Source of the DNA: Vespa crabro
Lineage: Eukaryota; Arthropoda; Insecta; Hymenoptera; Vespidae
NCBI RefSeq assembly: GCF_910589235.1
Contig: NC_060971.1
Coordinates: 62,001 to 126,000, forward strand
Length of the DNA stretch: 64,000 nucleotides
Direction of reading: 5' to 3'
Shown here: positions 14,161 through 25,937 of the stretch, in pieces
Numbering within the stretch: position 1 is the first letter of the stretch
How the letters are laid out: the number at the start of each line of letters is the position of its first letter
The notes under the pieces: generated by a model
What the model was told of the DNA's origin: nothing
What the model saw: only the letters and a program-made list of their open reading frames with translations
Database searches by the model: none
Position numbers and translations under genes: made by a program

Positions 14161-14443
14161 GTTCCTGTGAGTAGAGGGAGTCAGAATACTCCCTTAGTAC
14201 ACCCTGTTTGTCGTAGGAGGCGACTAACATGGACTGTGTGAATGGCGACTGAATGTTCTTGTACGGCTAATACTACCTTTGTTCTTCTTTTATATCCTTT
14301 TCTAATATTTCTCTCACTATCAAGCTTCTTTTCGTTCCCTGCCTTTCCTTTGAGCACCTCGCCTCCCAATTATTATATTTCTTATGATGGATAGTACATA
14401 AATAGTTAAATGCTGTCGTGGGAAGGACTTACACGCCACGGCG
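14161..14443 (+). promoter_or_regulatory. R1-like 5' leader with two small hairpins
   Basis: This is GC-richer unique sequence between the satellite and ORF1. It contains a perfect 6-bp stem GGGAGT/ACTCCC around a 6-nt loop (14176-14193), then GTCG-TAGGAGG-CGAC (14210-14224). The second block recurs in all four R1-like leaders in the window, including the diverged family at 45729 and 29422. Its start coincides with the satellite edge, so the 5' end is probably complete. A role as internal promoter or RNA structure is inferred. Confidence 0.7.
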
Positions 14444-15940
14444 GTGTCAGGTGGTTTTAGGGCAGGCCACCCACCGTCGTCATCCAGCATCTGCCAGGAG
14501 CTTGGGGTAGGCAACCTGGCCCCATCTCTGCATGTTGCGACAGGAAGAGCACCACAGGTAGGCGACCTGCCCTGCGGTTTGTCTATGGCGACAGGAAGGC
14601 TAAAATATGAGGAAAGCCACTTGGAGGAGTGGCAATTGGCTGCCAGAGCAGTTGATGGCACGTGGTTCTCCGGCCTGATGTCACCTATGCAGTTTGCGAT
14701 GGGGACATCACAAGATGGAGATAGTGAGAATCTCGCTCAAGCGAAAGTACTCCTTGCCAAAATGATGGCGGCTATTACTAGACAGCCCAACGTTAACAAC
14801 ACTATTAAGCAAGGGCTCCCAGATATGGAGGACATCATAGACAGCCTCGAGTTCATTTATGAATCTCGAAGAATGGTCATTAAGCGAGTGAGGACCCTAG
14901 CCCGAGTTTCACAGAGCCCTTGGGTAAATTTTCTAACTGATGCAGTCGCAATTAAAAGAGTAGCCACAAGCCTGCCGCAGTTGCATCAAGAAAGCATCAA
15001 AAGACCAAGGCAAGAAACGACGACGACCGAAGCCACCAAGAGGTCGGAGGTCGTTAAGAAGAAATGAAATTAGGACAAACCAACGACGAAAGTGATGAAA
15101 CACACACAGCAGGAGAAAAAGAAACCGAGGAAATGGGAGGAAAGGCCGAGAAAGAGATCATGGCCGGACGCGATCCTCCTGAAACCTGCGCAAGGTAAAT
15201 CTTATGCAGACGTAGTCGGAAACTTCCACCAGCACTTCAAGACCAGCGGTACAGGGGTAGACGTTAGATCGATCCGGCAGATCAGAATTGGAAGGGCACT
15301 CCGCGAACTTAAGAAGACCACTGCGCATATCAGGTCCTCATTTGCATAAAACCTGAGGAAAGAAGTTGGAGAAACGAGCTGCATCACAGAACTGGTCCCT
15401 AGAAGTACGCTGGAGATACGGGATTGCGATTGCTACACATTGGTGGTGGAAGTCGAGGTGGCCCTAAAGAGGACCCTGCCAGACTATGCGGGAAAACTAG
15501 TGGTTAAATTGACGAACCCCAACGCGAGACAACAACGCCTGGCCCTCCTCAGACAAGAAGAGGAAGCAGCTGCGAATCTTTTAATGGTCGGCCGAGTGCT
15601 GGTCGGCATCTTCATTTGCAGGGTCAGGCGAGGAGCAGAAGTGAGGAGATGCTACCGCTGTCTCAACTTTGGTCACTATAGCTCCACGTGCAATGGCTCT
15701 GATCGCAGTAAGTTTTGCTATTTTTGCGGCGGCACGGGGCACACGATCAAAGACTGCAAGGTCAGCGAACCGACTTGCTTCTTATGCTCCAATAGCGTTG
15801 TTGAACCTAAGAAGCACTTGGCGGGATCAAGGGCCTGCAAAACTTTCAAAGAGGCCCAAGCAACAGTCAAAAAGAGAAAAACAGGACGAGTGTACTTCAG
15901 GGTAATCTCAATAGAAGCAGGACGGTGCACCAACTCCTAA
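14444..15940 (+). pseudogene. ORF1 (Gag-like) of R1-clade element, stops inside
   Basis: One reading frame runs from the leader; the first in-frame ATG is at 14585 (MATGRLKYEE). It is interrupted by TGA at 15065, TAG at 15071 and TAA at 15347. In order it shows an N-terminal part with a helical region, a Lys-rich basic stretch (15010-15160), the ILLKPAQGKSYADVV motif typical of R1-like ORF1, and a GEVLLEL-like segment decayed here to GRALREL. At the C-terminus are three knuckles: CYRCLNFGHYSSTC and CYFCGGTGHTIKDC (both C-x2-C-x4-H-x4-C) and a longer C-x2-C-x9-H-x6-C. The protein would package element RNA. The TGA at 15065 and the TAA at 15347 are at the same places in the inverted copy. About 9 of 166 residues differ between copies over the knuckle region. 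Confidence 0.9.
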
Positions 15941-15963
15941 CCCGGCTCTACTCTGAGAAATAA

Positions 15964-16809
15964 TCTGATATCGTTTTAATCAGCCAACAATACCAGGACA
16001 GAGCGGGATTAGGATGGTACGCAGACGAATTGTGCACCGCGGCCCTCTGGATCTCAGATTCCCGTCAAATCCAAGTGTCGGATCCAGGATCCGGATGCGG
16101 ATACGTTTGGGTGGGACACAACTCGACGACTTATGTCAGCGTATCTCACACCCCGAACGACCGGAAAGACGACTGCCAGTCTAAACTGGACGATCTGGAA
16201 GACGCGCTGCGGGAAATGCAAGGCGATCTCATTGTGGATGCAGACCTCAATGCCAAAGCTCTCGAATGGGGGGAGACCAGACCGGCCTCCAGAGGAAGGC
16301 GAATCATAGAGTCGGTGTTGATACTAGAGCTATCAGTACTCAATACAGCCTCGACACAAAGCATCCGTAGGCCCGGCTACAGAGAGACGATCACGGACGT
16401 CTTTCTAATGAACAAACAACTTGTGGCAAGAGTCGCAGGCTGGCGTGTAATAGAGGATTATACGGCAAGCGATCATCAGTACATACTCTTCGATGTACAC
16501 GATAGGATGATAGTCGTGACAATTGCAAAACGACACCTCCGGTGGTACATTCCAAGAATGGACCAATAGAGGCAGTTTTCGGACATTGAAGAAGGATGGA
16601 GATCACTTGAAAATGCATCCGCTAGTCGATCGCCACCAGCACATGCCAGGATGATTACTGTAGCTACTATGCAGCTCATCCAAAAGGCTTGCGCGATAGC
16701 GGTGCCAAAGAAGGGCACGAAACGGCAGAGGCGTCCTGCATACTGGTGGACGAACGAGATCGCAGATCTTCGTAAGAAGTGTAAAAGTCTTCGCTGTTTA
16801 GCACATTGA
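15964..16809 (+). pseudogene. ORF2 fragment: APE-type endonuclease
   Basis: The frame encodes most of an exonuclease-endonuclease-phosphatase domain. It begins at SDIVLISQQYQ, so the first strand, with the catalytic Asn/Glu region (about 35 residues), is missing. Visible motifs are DLIVDADLNAKALEWG (the DxNA motif), RGRRI, RPGYRETITDVF and the terminal SDH of TASDHQYILFDV. A TAG at 16567-16569 interrupts it here but not in the partner. Beyond lies the RRPAYWWT linker typical of R1-like ORF2, and the frame ends with TGA at 16807. This enzyme would nick the target and so set insertion specificity. It is dead in this copy. Confidence 0.88.
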
Positions 16810-17536
16810 GCGAAAAGACGCGATCTCGATACTGCTTCCCTGGCAGCAGGGAAGGCATATTCACCGCCCCGTGGAAGAAAGCGAGGCATGTACTCATCAG
16901 CAAGTTCAAGGGTCCAGCAGATGCAGCTACGTTATACAGTCCTATCTATATGCTCGATACGGCTGGCAAGCTCCTGGAGAAGCTGCTTAGGTCACGGCTG
17001 CACGTAGCCGTGAGGTTAGCGGTGGATCTTGTTGCCCGTCAGTATTGATTTCGATCAGGTCTCTCCACCATCCACGCAGTTCAGGATGTTGTCACGGCCG
17101 CTAAGATGACCCAGCGCGGGAATCACCATTCCCGCCCTTTGTGTCTGCTGGCCACCTTAGACGTGAGAATTGCCTTCAACTCCGTCAGGTGGTACTTGGC
17201 AATGGAAGCACTCGAACGTAATTTCAGAGTTCCGGGGTACATACTCCGAATACTCGGGGATTACCTGAACGAGCGCTTCCTAGAATACAATACTGGCGAT
17301 TGTCCAAGAAACTTGGAATTGATATCGGGGGCAGCTCAGGGATCCATACTAGGACCAGATATCTGGAATATATTTTACGTAGGTGTCCTTCGTATGGCAG
17401 TCCCTGATGTTGCTTTCTTGGTTAGGTACGCAGACTACACTGCAGTTGTCATAACTGCAAGAGACACGGAGGGGGCACAAATGCAGCACAAACAGATCAT
17501 GCGCAGAGTCATCTCCTGGATAGAAGAACACGGGCT
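16794..17536 (+). pseudogene. ORF2 fragment: reverse transcriptase, truncated after motif C
   Basis: This frame differs from that of the endonuclease, and the usual linker of roughly a hundred residues between them is mostly gone, so an internal deletion is likely. RT motifs in order are: the PWKKARHVLISK entry block; LYSPIYMLDTAGKLLEKLL; a TGA at 17046-17048 where R1-like proteins have QYGFR; LATLDVRIAFNSVRW (motif A Asp); GAAQGSILGPDIWN (motif B); and VRYADYTAVV (motif C). The second catalytic Asp of YADD is changed to Tyr here, while the inverted copy keeps YADD. The sequence passes into satellite after about 45 more residues (EEHGL). There is no thumb, no C-terminal Cys/His region and no 3' UTR. 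Confidence 0.9.
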
Positions 17537-17544
17537 TATTATCG

Positions 17545-17850
17545 CTTTTACCGTTAAATTCGATTTTGTCTTTATTATCGTTATTATCGTTATTATCGTT
17601 ATTATTTTATATTATTATTATCGTTATATCGTGACCGTTATTATCTTCATTATCGTTATTATTGTTATTATTGCTACTAATACGAATATTATTATCGTAA
17701 TAACCGTTAAATTCGTTTTTGTCTTTATTATCGTTATTACCTTTGTTAACGTTATTATTTAATATAATTATTATCGTTATATCTTGATCCTTATTATCTT
17801 CATTATCGTTATTATTGTTACTGTTGTTACTATCCTTATTATCGTTATTA
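17545..17850 (+). repeat. 153-bp tandem duplication beside R1-like element
   Basis: ACCGTTAAATTCG followed by TTTTGTCTTTATTATCG occurs at 17550 and again about 153 bp later at 17703, and each repeat contains a TTATCTTCATTATCG phrase. The mirrored right arm (53770-54077) has only one copy, so this duplication arose after the inverted duplication, or one unit was lost on the right. Confidence 0.8.
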
Positions 17851-17931
17851 TTGTTATTATTATTATATCATAATTATCGTTATTATTATTATAATTATTA
17901 TCGTTATTATCGTTATTATTGTTATTATCGA

Positions 17932-17964
<33 letters not shown>

Positions 17965-18589
17965 AATATTATTATAAATTATTGTTATTATAGTTATTAT
18001 CGTTCTTATTATTACCATTAATTTCGTTATTAACTTTATTTTTATTATCACTATTATCATTATAATGTCATTATTACCTTTACCTGCGTTAATAACGTTA
18101 ATACTGTTACTATTATGATTATTACTTTTACTACTATCGCTATTATAGTTAATACCGTTATTATTGTTATTATCGAAGTTATTATTATTATAACAATCGT
18201 TATTATCGTTATTATTGTTATTATTATTATCGTTACTAACTTTATTATCTTTATTACCGTTATTAACTTTTTATAGGTATTATCGTTATTATAACTATAG
18301 TCGTTAATATTATCCTTATTATCGTTTTATTGTTATTATCGCTATTATTGTTATCATGATAATCGTTATTATTGCTATTATTCTTATCATGATTATGGTT
18401 ATTATCGTTTTTACCGTTAATATTATTATTATTTTCGTTATTAACGTTATTATATTTATTATCAATATTATTATTATTATTGTCGTTATTATTGATATTA
18501 TCGTTATTATTATTATTATTATTGTTATTATTATAATTATCGTTATTTTCGTTATAAATGTTATTATTAATATTTTATCGTTATTTTTA

Positions 18590-19015
18590 TTATTATCGTT
18601 ATTAACCTTATTTGTATTATGTATATTATTGTTATTATTTTTGTTATTATCATTGTTATCGTTATTATCGCTTTTACTTTCAATATTGTTAATATTTATA
18701 TTAATATTATTATTATAGTTATTATTATCGTTATTATCGCTATTGTTGTTATTATTACTAACTTTATTAACGTTATTTTCGTTATTATTTTTATTATTAT
18801 TATTATCGTTATTAAACTTATTAGTATTATGTTTATTATTGTTATTATTTTTGTTATTAATATTGTTATCGTTATTATCGTTTTTACTTTCAATATTGTT
18901 AATATTTTTATTATTATTAATACTATTATAGTTATTATTATCGTTATTATCGCTATTGTTGTTATTATTACTAACTTTATTAACGTTATTGTCGTTATTA
19001 TTTTTATTATTATTT
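18590..19015 (+). repeat. 210-bp tandem duplication in satellite
   Basis: Two consecutive blocks of about 210 bp share the landmark phrases CTTTTACTTTCAATATTG or TTTTTACTTTCAATATTG, GTTAATATTT and ACTAACTTTATTAACGTTATT. Their translations align residue for residue over about 60 positions. They show block-wise growth of the array. Confidence 0.82.
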
Positions 19016-19499
19016 TAGTAAATATGGTTATTATAGTTATTATTTTTATTATAATTATCATTATTATGATTATTATTATTATCGTTATTATCGTTATAAT
19101 TGCAATTTTTATTAACGTTATTATTCTTATTATTTTTTATTATTATTATTGTTGCTGTTATTACTATTATTATCGTTATTATCGTTACTATTGTTATTAT
19201 TATTAACGTTAATATCTTTATAATCGTTATTATTTGTAATTTTATTATTATTATTATAGTTATTAACTTTATTATTGTTATTAGTATTATTATTATTATT
19301 GTCGTTATTATCGATATTATTGTTATAGAGATTATAGATTTTTTCTTTATTATCGTTAGTACCGTTATTATCGTTACTATTATAATTAGCGTTTTTATTG
19401 TAATTATTATTATTGTTATAATCCTTATTATCGTAATTATCGTTATTAATTCTATCATTATTATCCTTGTATCGTCATTATAGTTACTATCGTTACCAT

Positions 19500-20380
19500 T
19501 ATCGCTATATCGTTATTATCGTTATTAATGGTATTAGTATTACTATTTTTATCATCATCGACATTATCGTTATTATCATTATTATCGTTATTATCTTTAT
19601 TATTATTATTGTTTTTTATCGTTGTTATCGTTATAATTGTTATTATTATTATCTATTTTATCGCTAATATCGTAATTATCGTTATTGTCCTTATTATTAT
19701 AATTGTCGTTATGATTGTAAATATTAATATTGTTATAATCGTTATATTCGTAATTAACGTTATTAATTTTATTGTTATTTTTGATATTATTATTATTGTT
19801 ATTATAATTATTATCGTTATTATTTTTTTACCTTTAATACTATTTTTATAATTATCGTTATAATCGTTATTATATATATTTTTGTTGTTATTATTGTCGC
19901 TTTTATAGACAATATTATAATCGTTATCATCGTTTTTATTATTAATGTTTTAATTATTATCGTAATTATCGTTACTAATTTTATTATTACTATCGTTATT
20001 AACGTTATTATAGTTATTATCGTTATTATTTTCGTTATTATCGTTATTATCGTTATCATCGTTATTACCTTTAAAATTGTTATTATTGTTATAATCTTTA
20101 TTATTATTTCTATTAGTGTCATTATTAATGTATTTATTGTTATTATTATTATCGTTAATATCTATTTTATTGTTAATATTGTTATTATTTATAATATTAT
20201 TATTCCTATCGTCATTATTATTATTATCGTTATTATCGTTATTATCGTTATTATTGTTATTATTATTAATATTATCGTTACGATTGTCATTATTTTTAAT
20301 AACTTTATTATTTTTGTTATTATTATCGTTATTATCGTCATTAATGTTGATATTACCATTATTGTAATTATTATTATTAT
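19500..20380 (+). repeat. Segment with inverted copy at 63410-64000
   Basis: Translations of 20116-20367 (+) and 63418-63669 (-) align along their length, as do the stretches ending at 19664 (+) and 63791 (-). The left copy is about 330 bp longer between the two matching parts. The right copy is cut by the end of the window. Confidence 0.75.
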
Positions 20381-20492
20381 TATTATTATGGATTTAAAAT
20401 TTATTATCATTACTATCGTTATTATTATTATTATTATTTTTATTATTATTATTATTATTATTATCGATTTAGAATATATTATCATTATTATC

Positions 20493-20493
<1 letters not shown>

Positions 20494-20562
<69 letters not shown>
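20494..20562 (+). repeat. pure (TTA)23 microsatellite
   Basis: Sixty-nine uninterrupted bases of TTA repeat, the longest perfect run I noticed on the + strand satellite. Confidence 0.93.
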
Positions 20563-20566
<4 letters not shown>

Positions 20567-20950
20567 TATTACTATCGTAGTCATTATCGATATTATTGTT
20601 ATTATTATTATCGTTATTACCGGTATTATTGTTACTTTTTTATAATTATTATCATAATAACCATTATTATAGGTTTATTGTTATTATTACTATATCTATT
20701 GTGTCGTTATTATAGTTATTATCGTGATAATTGTTATTATTATTATTGATTTTATCATAATTATTATTATCGTTATTATCGTTATTATTGTTAATATTAT
20801 TAACGACATTATTACAATAATTTTTATTGTTGAATCTTTATTATCGTTATTATGAATATCGTTACTATCGTTATTATTATTATTACTTTTATCATTGTTA
20901 TCGTCATTATTGTTATTATTATTGTCGTTTTTGTCTTTATTATCATTATT

Positions 20951-20981
<31 letters not shown>

Positions 20982-22620
20982 TCATCATTATCGTTTATTA
21001 TTTTTACTATCGATATTATTTTTATTATTGTTATCGTTATAATCATAATTATTTTTATCTTAACTATCATTTTTATCGTTAATATAGTTATTTTCATTAT
21101 TATCGTTATTATTGTTAATTTTACTACAATTGTTATTGTTATTATCGTTATTATCGTCATGATTTTATTGCTATTAGCGATATATTCATTATTATTATTA
21201 TCGATATTATCGTCATTATTGTTTTTATTGATATTATCATTATTTTTTTCTATATTATCATTATTATCGTTAATATCGTTATTATCTTTATTATTTTTAC
21301 CATTCTCGTTATTATTGTAGTTATCGGTATTATCGTTATTATTATTATTATTATTATTTTTGTCGATATTATCATTATTAATTATATAGTTATTATCAAG
21401 ATTATCGTTAATATTGAAATTAACGTTATTAACGTTATTATTTTATTTATTATTATCATTATTACCTTTATTATAAATAATATTTTCTTTATTATCATTA
21501 ATATCGTTGTTCTCGTTAATCCTGTTATGATTATTGTCGTTATAATAGTTATTATCGTTTATATTGTTATTTCTATTGTCGTTATTATCGTTATTACTCT
21601 TATTATTATTATAGCTATTATCGCTCTTACCATTATTATTACCATTATTTTCGTATTATCGTTATTGTTGTTATTTATAATTATCCTATTAACGTCAATA
21701 TCGTTATTATCTTTATAGTTGTTATTATTATTATAGTTTCTAACGTTACTATCATTATTATCGTTATTAATGTAATTATTTTTATTATTATTGTCCATAT
21801 TATTGATAATATTTGTTATTATTATTATCGATATGATCGTTATTATTGTTAATATTATTTTCGCTAATAACCTTACTTTCGTTATTACTGTTTTGATAGA
21901 TATTATTAATAATATTATTATCGTTTTTATCGTTTTTATCGTTTTTATCGTTATTATTTTTGTCATTATTATTATTATTCTAGTTATTATCAATATAATC
22001 GTTATTAGCATTATTATTGTCATTATTATTACTGATATTATTGTTAATGACGTTGTTATTTTTAGTATTATTTTTATTGTTATCCTTATTATCATTATTT
22101 TCGTATTATTGTTATTATTATTATCGTTGTTACCGTTAGTATCGTTATTATAGTTATTCTAATTTTTGTTACTATCGTTATCATTGTTATTATTATTATT
22201 ATTATTATCCTTATTATCATTATTATCGTTATTAACGTTAATATCGTTAATAATTTTATTATTATTATTATTATTATCGTTCTTGTCGTTATTTTTATAA
22301 TCGTTTTTATCGTTATCATCGTTATTATTGTTATTATTATTATTAATATTTTCGAATTCATTTTTAACATTGTTAATATTAATATCGATAATATCGTTAT
22401 TATCGATATTATTTTATCGTTAATATCGTCATTATCGTAATTGTAGTTATTATTGCTATTATTGCTACAATTATTATCGTCATTGACTTTATTATTACTA
22501 ATATTGTTATTATTACTTAACGTTATTACCGTAATTATCGTTGTTACCGTTATTATTATTATTGTTATTATCGTTATTATTATTATCGTTAATATCGTTA
22601 CTTTGGTTATTATTGTTATT

Positions 22621-22680
22621 ATTATAACGATATACTAAAGATAAATAAATAATAAAGATAAATAATAATAATAATAGGGA
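22621..22680. other. Satellite polarity switch TTA to TAA (left)
   Basis: To the left the unit reads TTATTATCG, and to the right it reads CGATAATAA. The junction has AT-rich filler built on repeated AAAGATAAATAA. The same junction, inverted, is at 52690-52745, so it was made once and duplicated. The opposite polarities on either side could pair as a hairpin. Confidence 0.88.
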
Positions 22681-25600
22681 TAATAACGATAACAACGTTA
22701 ATAATAACAATAATAACGATAATAATGTTAATACCGATAATAATAAAAACGATAATAACCATAATAAACATAATAACGATAATAGTAATAATAATATTAA
22801 CGATAATGTAGATAAAAACGACAATAATAATTATAATAATAATAAAAATACTGATAATAACGAAACTAATAATAATTATAATAGAAATAATAACAATTAT
22901 ATGGCTAATATCGATAATAACGATAATAATAATAACGACAATATAAAACTATCGATAATAATAATAACTGTATGAACGGTATTATCTATCAAAATAATAA
23001 TAATAATAATAAGAATTATAACGATAAGAACGATAATAACGATTATAATGAAACTATCAGTAATAAGGATATTAATAATAACCATAATGTATGTAATAAT
23101 AAGAATAATAACGATAATAACGATAATAAGTGTAATAATAATAACGATAATGTAGATAACAGCGACAATAATAATAATAATAATAACAGTAACGATAATA
23201 ACGGAAATATAATTAATATTAAAAGAAATAATAACAATAATAACAATAATAAGGATAATATCGATAATAAGGATAATAATAATAAAAACTATAATGATAA
23301 TATAGACAATAATATTAACAGTATTAACGATAATATCTATCGTGATAATAATAATAATATTAACAATAATAATGATAATAACGATAATAAAGATAATAAT
23401 GATAATAATAATAATAGTAATAACAATAGTAACGATAATAAAGTTAATAACGATAATAACGATAGTAATAAAAAGGATATGGCCGATATTAATAACGATA
23501 ATAACGATAATAACGATAATAATAATAATAATAATAACGATAATAAATATAACAATAATAACGATAATAACGATATGACTAGTAATAATAATACCAATAA
23601 TAACGATAAAAACGTTAATGTCAATCATAATATTAACAATAAAAGCAAAAATAACGATAAATGCGAATGTAATAATTATAAAAATAATAACGATAATAAC
23701 AATAATAACAATAATACCAATGATAACGGTATTAATAATAGCAATACTAAAGATAGTAACGATAAAAACGGTAATGAGAATAACAATAATAACGATAATA
23801 ACGGTAGCAACGATTGTAACGATAAAAATAAAAACAATAATAACGATAATTACGATATAAACGATAATAATAATAATAATAAAGATAATAACGATAATAA
23901 CGGTAATAATAGTAGTAATGATAACAATAATAACAATAATAACGAAAATAACTATAATATTAATAACAATAACAATAAGGATTGTAACTATAATAACAAA
24001 AATATTAATATCGATAAAGACAATAATAAAATTAATAACGCTAATTACAATAATAACGAAAATAATAATATCAATAATGAGGAAAATTACGATGATAATA
24101 ATTATATTAATAACAATAATAATGATAATATTGATAATAACGGTAAAAGCAATAATAATAACAATAATAATAACGAAAAACACGATAATAATAATAACGA
24201 CTCTAAGGATAATAGTAATAATAACAATAACGATATTAACTATATATCGATAATAATAATGACAATAATAAAGATACTAGCGGTTATTATTATAATAACG
24301 ACAGTAATAATAATAATAATAATAATAACAATAATAACTATAAGAACAATAAAATTAATAACAAAAATAACAATAACAACGATAATAAAGATAATGATAA
24401 TAACGATAATAATTATAATATTAATAACAATAATAATGATACTAATACTACAAACGATAAAAAAATAAAAATTTTATCATTAATAACCATAATGACGATA
24501 ATAATAATAAGATTAATAACAATAATAACGATTATAACGAAAATAATAATACTAATAATAACAATAATAACAATAACAACGATGATAAAGATAATAAAAA
24601 TACTAATAACAATAATAACAATAATGACGATAATAAATATAAAGAAATAATGACGATAAGAATGATATTATCGATAATAACTGTAATGATAACAATAATA
24701 ACGATAATAACGATAATATCTATATAAAAAATAATGATAATAACGATAAAATTAATAATAATAGTAACCATAATAACGGTAATAGTAATAACAATAAAAT
24801 CGATAATAACGTTAATAATTATATTAGCTATAATTGTAATAACTAAAATAACGAAAATAACGATAATGATAATAATAGTAAGAACGATAATAACGATAAT
24901 ATTGAATATAATAGTAATAATAATAACAATAATAATAATAATAACGATATTAGCGACAGTAATGATAATAATGATAACAATTATAACGATAATAACGAAA
25001 ATAACGATAATAACGATAATAACAATAATATCGATAATAATTAAGACGTAAATAACGACCATAATAATAATCATAATAACGATAATAACGATAATAATAA
25101 TAATAAAAATAATGATAATAAGGATAATAAAGAGAATAACTATAATAATGATAATAATAATAATAAAAATAATGGTATAAACGATATTGACGGCAAAAAT
25201 AATAATAATAAAAACGATAATAACGTTAAAAATAATGACTATAGATTCGATTATAAAGATGTTAAAAAAATATCTATACTAATAATAAATATGACAATAA
25301 TAACGGTAATAACAATAATAATAACAACAATAGTAATGATAAAAACGAAATATCAATATTAATAATGAAAATTATAAAGATAATATCAATAAAGACGACA
25401 TTATCAAGTAATAATAATAGTAATAATAATAAGGATAATAACGATAATTACGATAATAACGATAATGACGATAATGATAATAATAATAACAACAATAATA
25501 ATGATAATAACGATAATAACGATAGTAAAGACAATTATAAGAACAATAATAACAAAAAAACGATATTAACAATAATAATAATAATCATAATTATAACAAT

Positions 25601-25905
25601 AATAACGAAATATCGATAATTATAAGAACAGTTATAACGATAATAACTATATCGACGATAATAATAATAATCATAATAATAATAATAATAAGAATAATAA
25701 CGATAGACACTATAATAACGATAATAACGATAATGATAATAATAATAATAACGATATTAAAGATAATAACGATAAATATAGTAACAATAATAACAATAAT
25801 AAGTAAGATAAAAATATTAATAATAACAAAAATAACGATCATAACGAAATAACGATATTAATAATAACAATTATAAATATAATAACGATAATAATGATAT
25901 TAACG

Positions 25906-25937
<32 letters not shown>

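Larger units (their letters stand above)
14161..17536 (+). mobile_element. R1-clade non-LTR retrotransposon, 3'-truncated copy
   Basis: The order is a 5' leader (14161-14443), ORF1 with three Cys/His knuckles (to 15940), an ORF2 endonuclease (15964-16809) and a reverse transcriptase (16794-17536). The APE-type endonuclease upstream of RT and the triple-knuckle ORF1 place it in the R1-like group (R1, TRAS, SART, Waldo). It lacks everything after RT motif C: the satellite resumes inside the RT frame, with no 3' UTR or A tail. The partner at 54078-57450 is truncated at the same base, so the loss predates the duplication. ORF1 and ORF2 both carry stops and the region between endonuclease and RT is shortened. 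Clade assignment is by eye. Confidence 0.92.
17537..22630 (+). repeat. TTATTATCG satellite block 3
   Basis: This is gene-free satellite on the + strand. The first 300 bp and the last 800 bp have mirror copies at 53770-54077 and 52736-53740. The 3.9 kb between them (about 17850-21800) is absent from that position in the right arm. Part of it, 19500-20380, reappears inverted at 63410-64000. The block contains tandem duplications described separately. Confidence 0.95.

Noticed and set aside
14161..14443. HDV-like ribozyme at the 5' end of the R1-like element
   Set aside because: Two small hairpins are visible, but I cannot trace the nested double pseudoknot or the conserved catalytic positions by eye.
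14320..14661. Antisense frame across the R1-like leader and ORF1 start (also 28685-29176, 45975-46463, 56951-57292)
   Set aside because: It lies opposite the ORF1 coding start, which explains its conservation. It has no recognisable domain of its own.
15669..15905. Out-of-frame ORF inside the ORF1 zinc-knuckle region
   Set aside because: It is a +1 shadow of the Cys/His knuckle frame, present in both copies only because the knuckles are conserved.
22621..22680. Replication origin or telomeric repeat at polarity switches
   Set aside because: There is no G-rich telomere-like unit such as TTAGG. Strand switching alone does not show an origin in a eukaryote.
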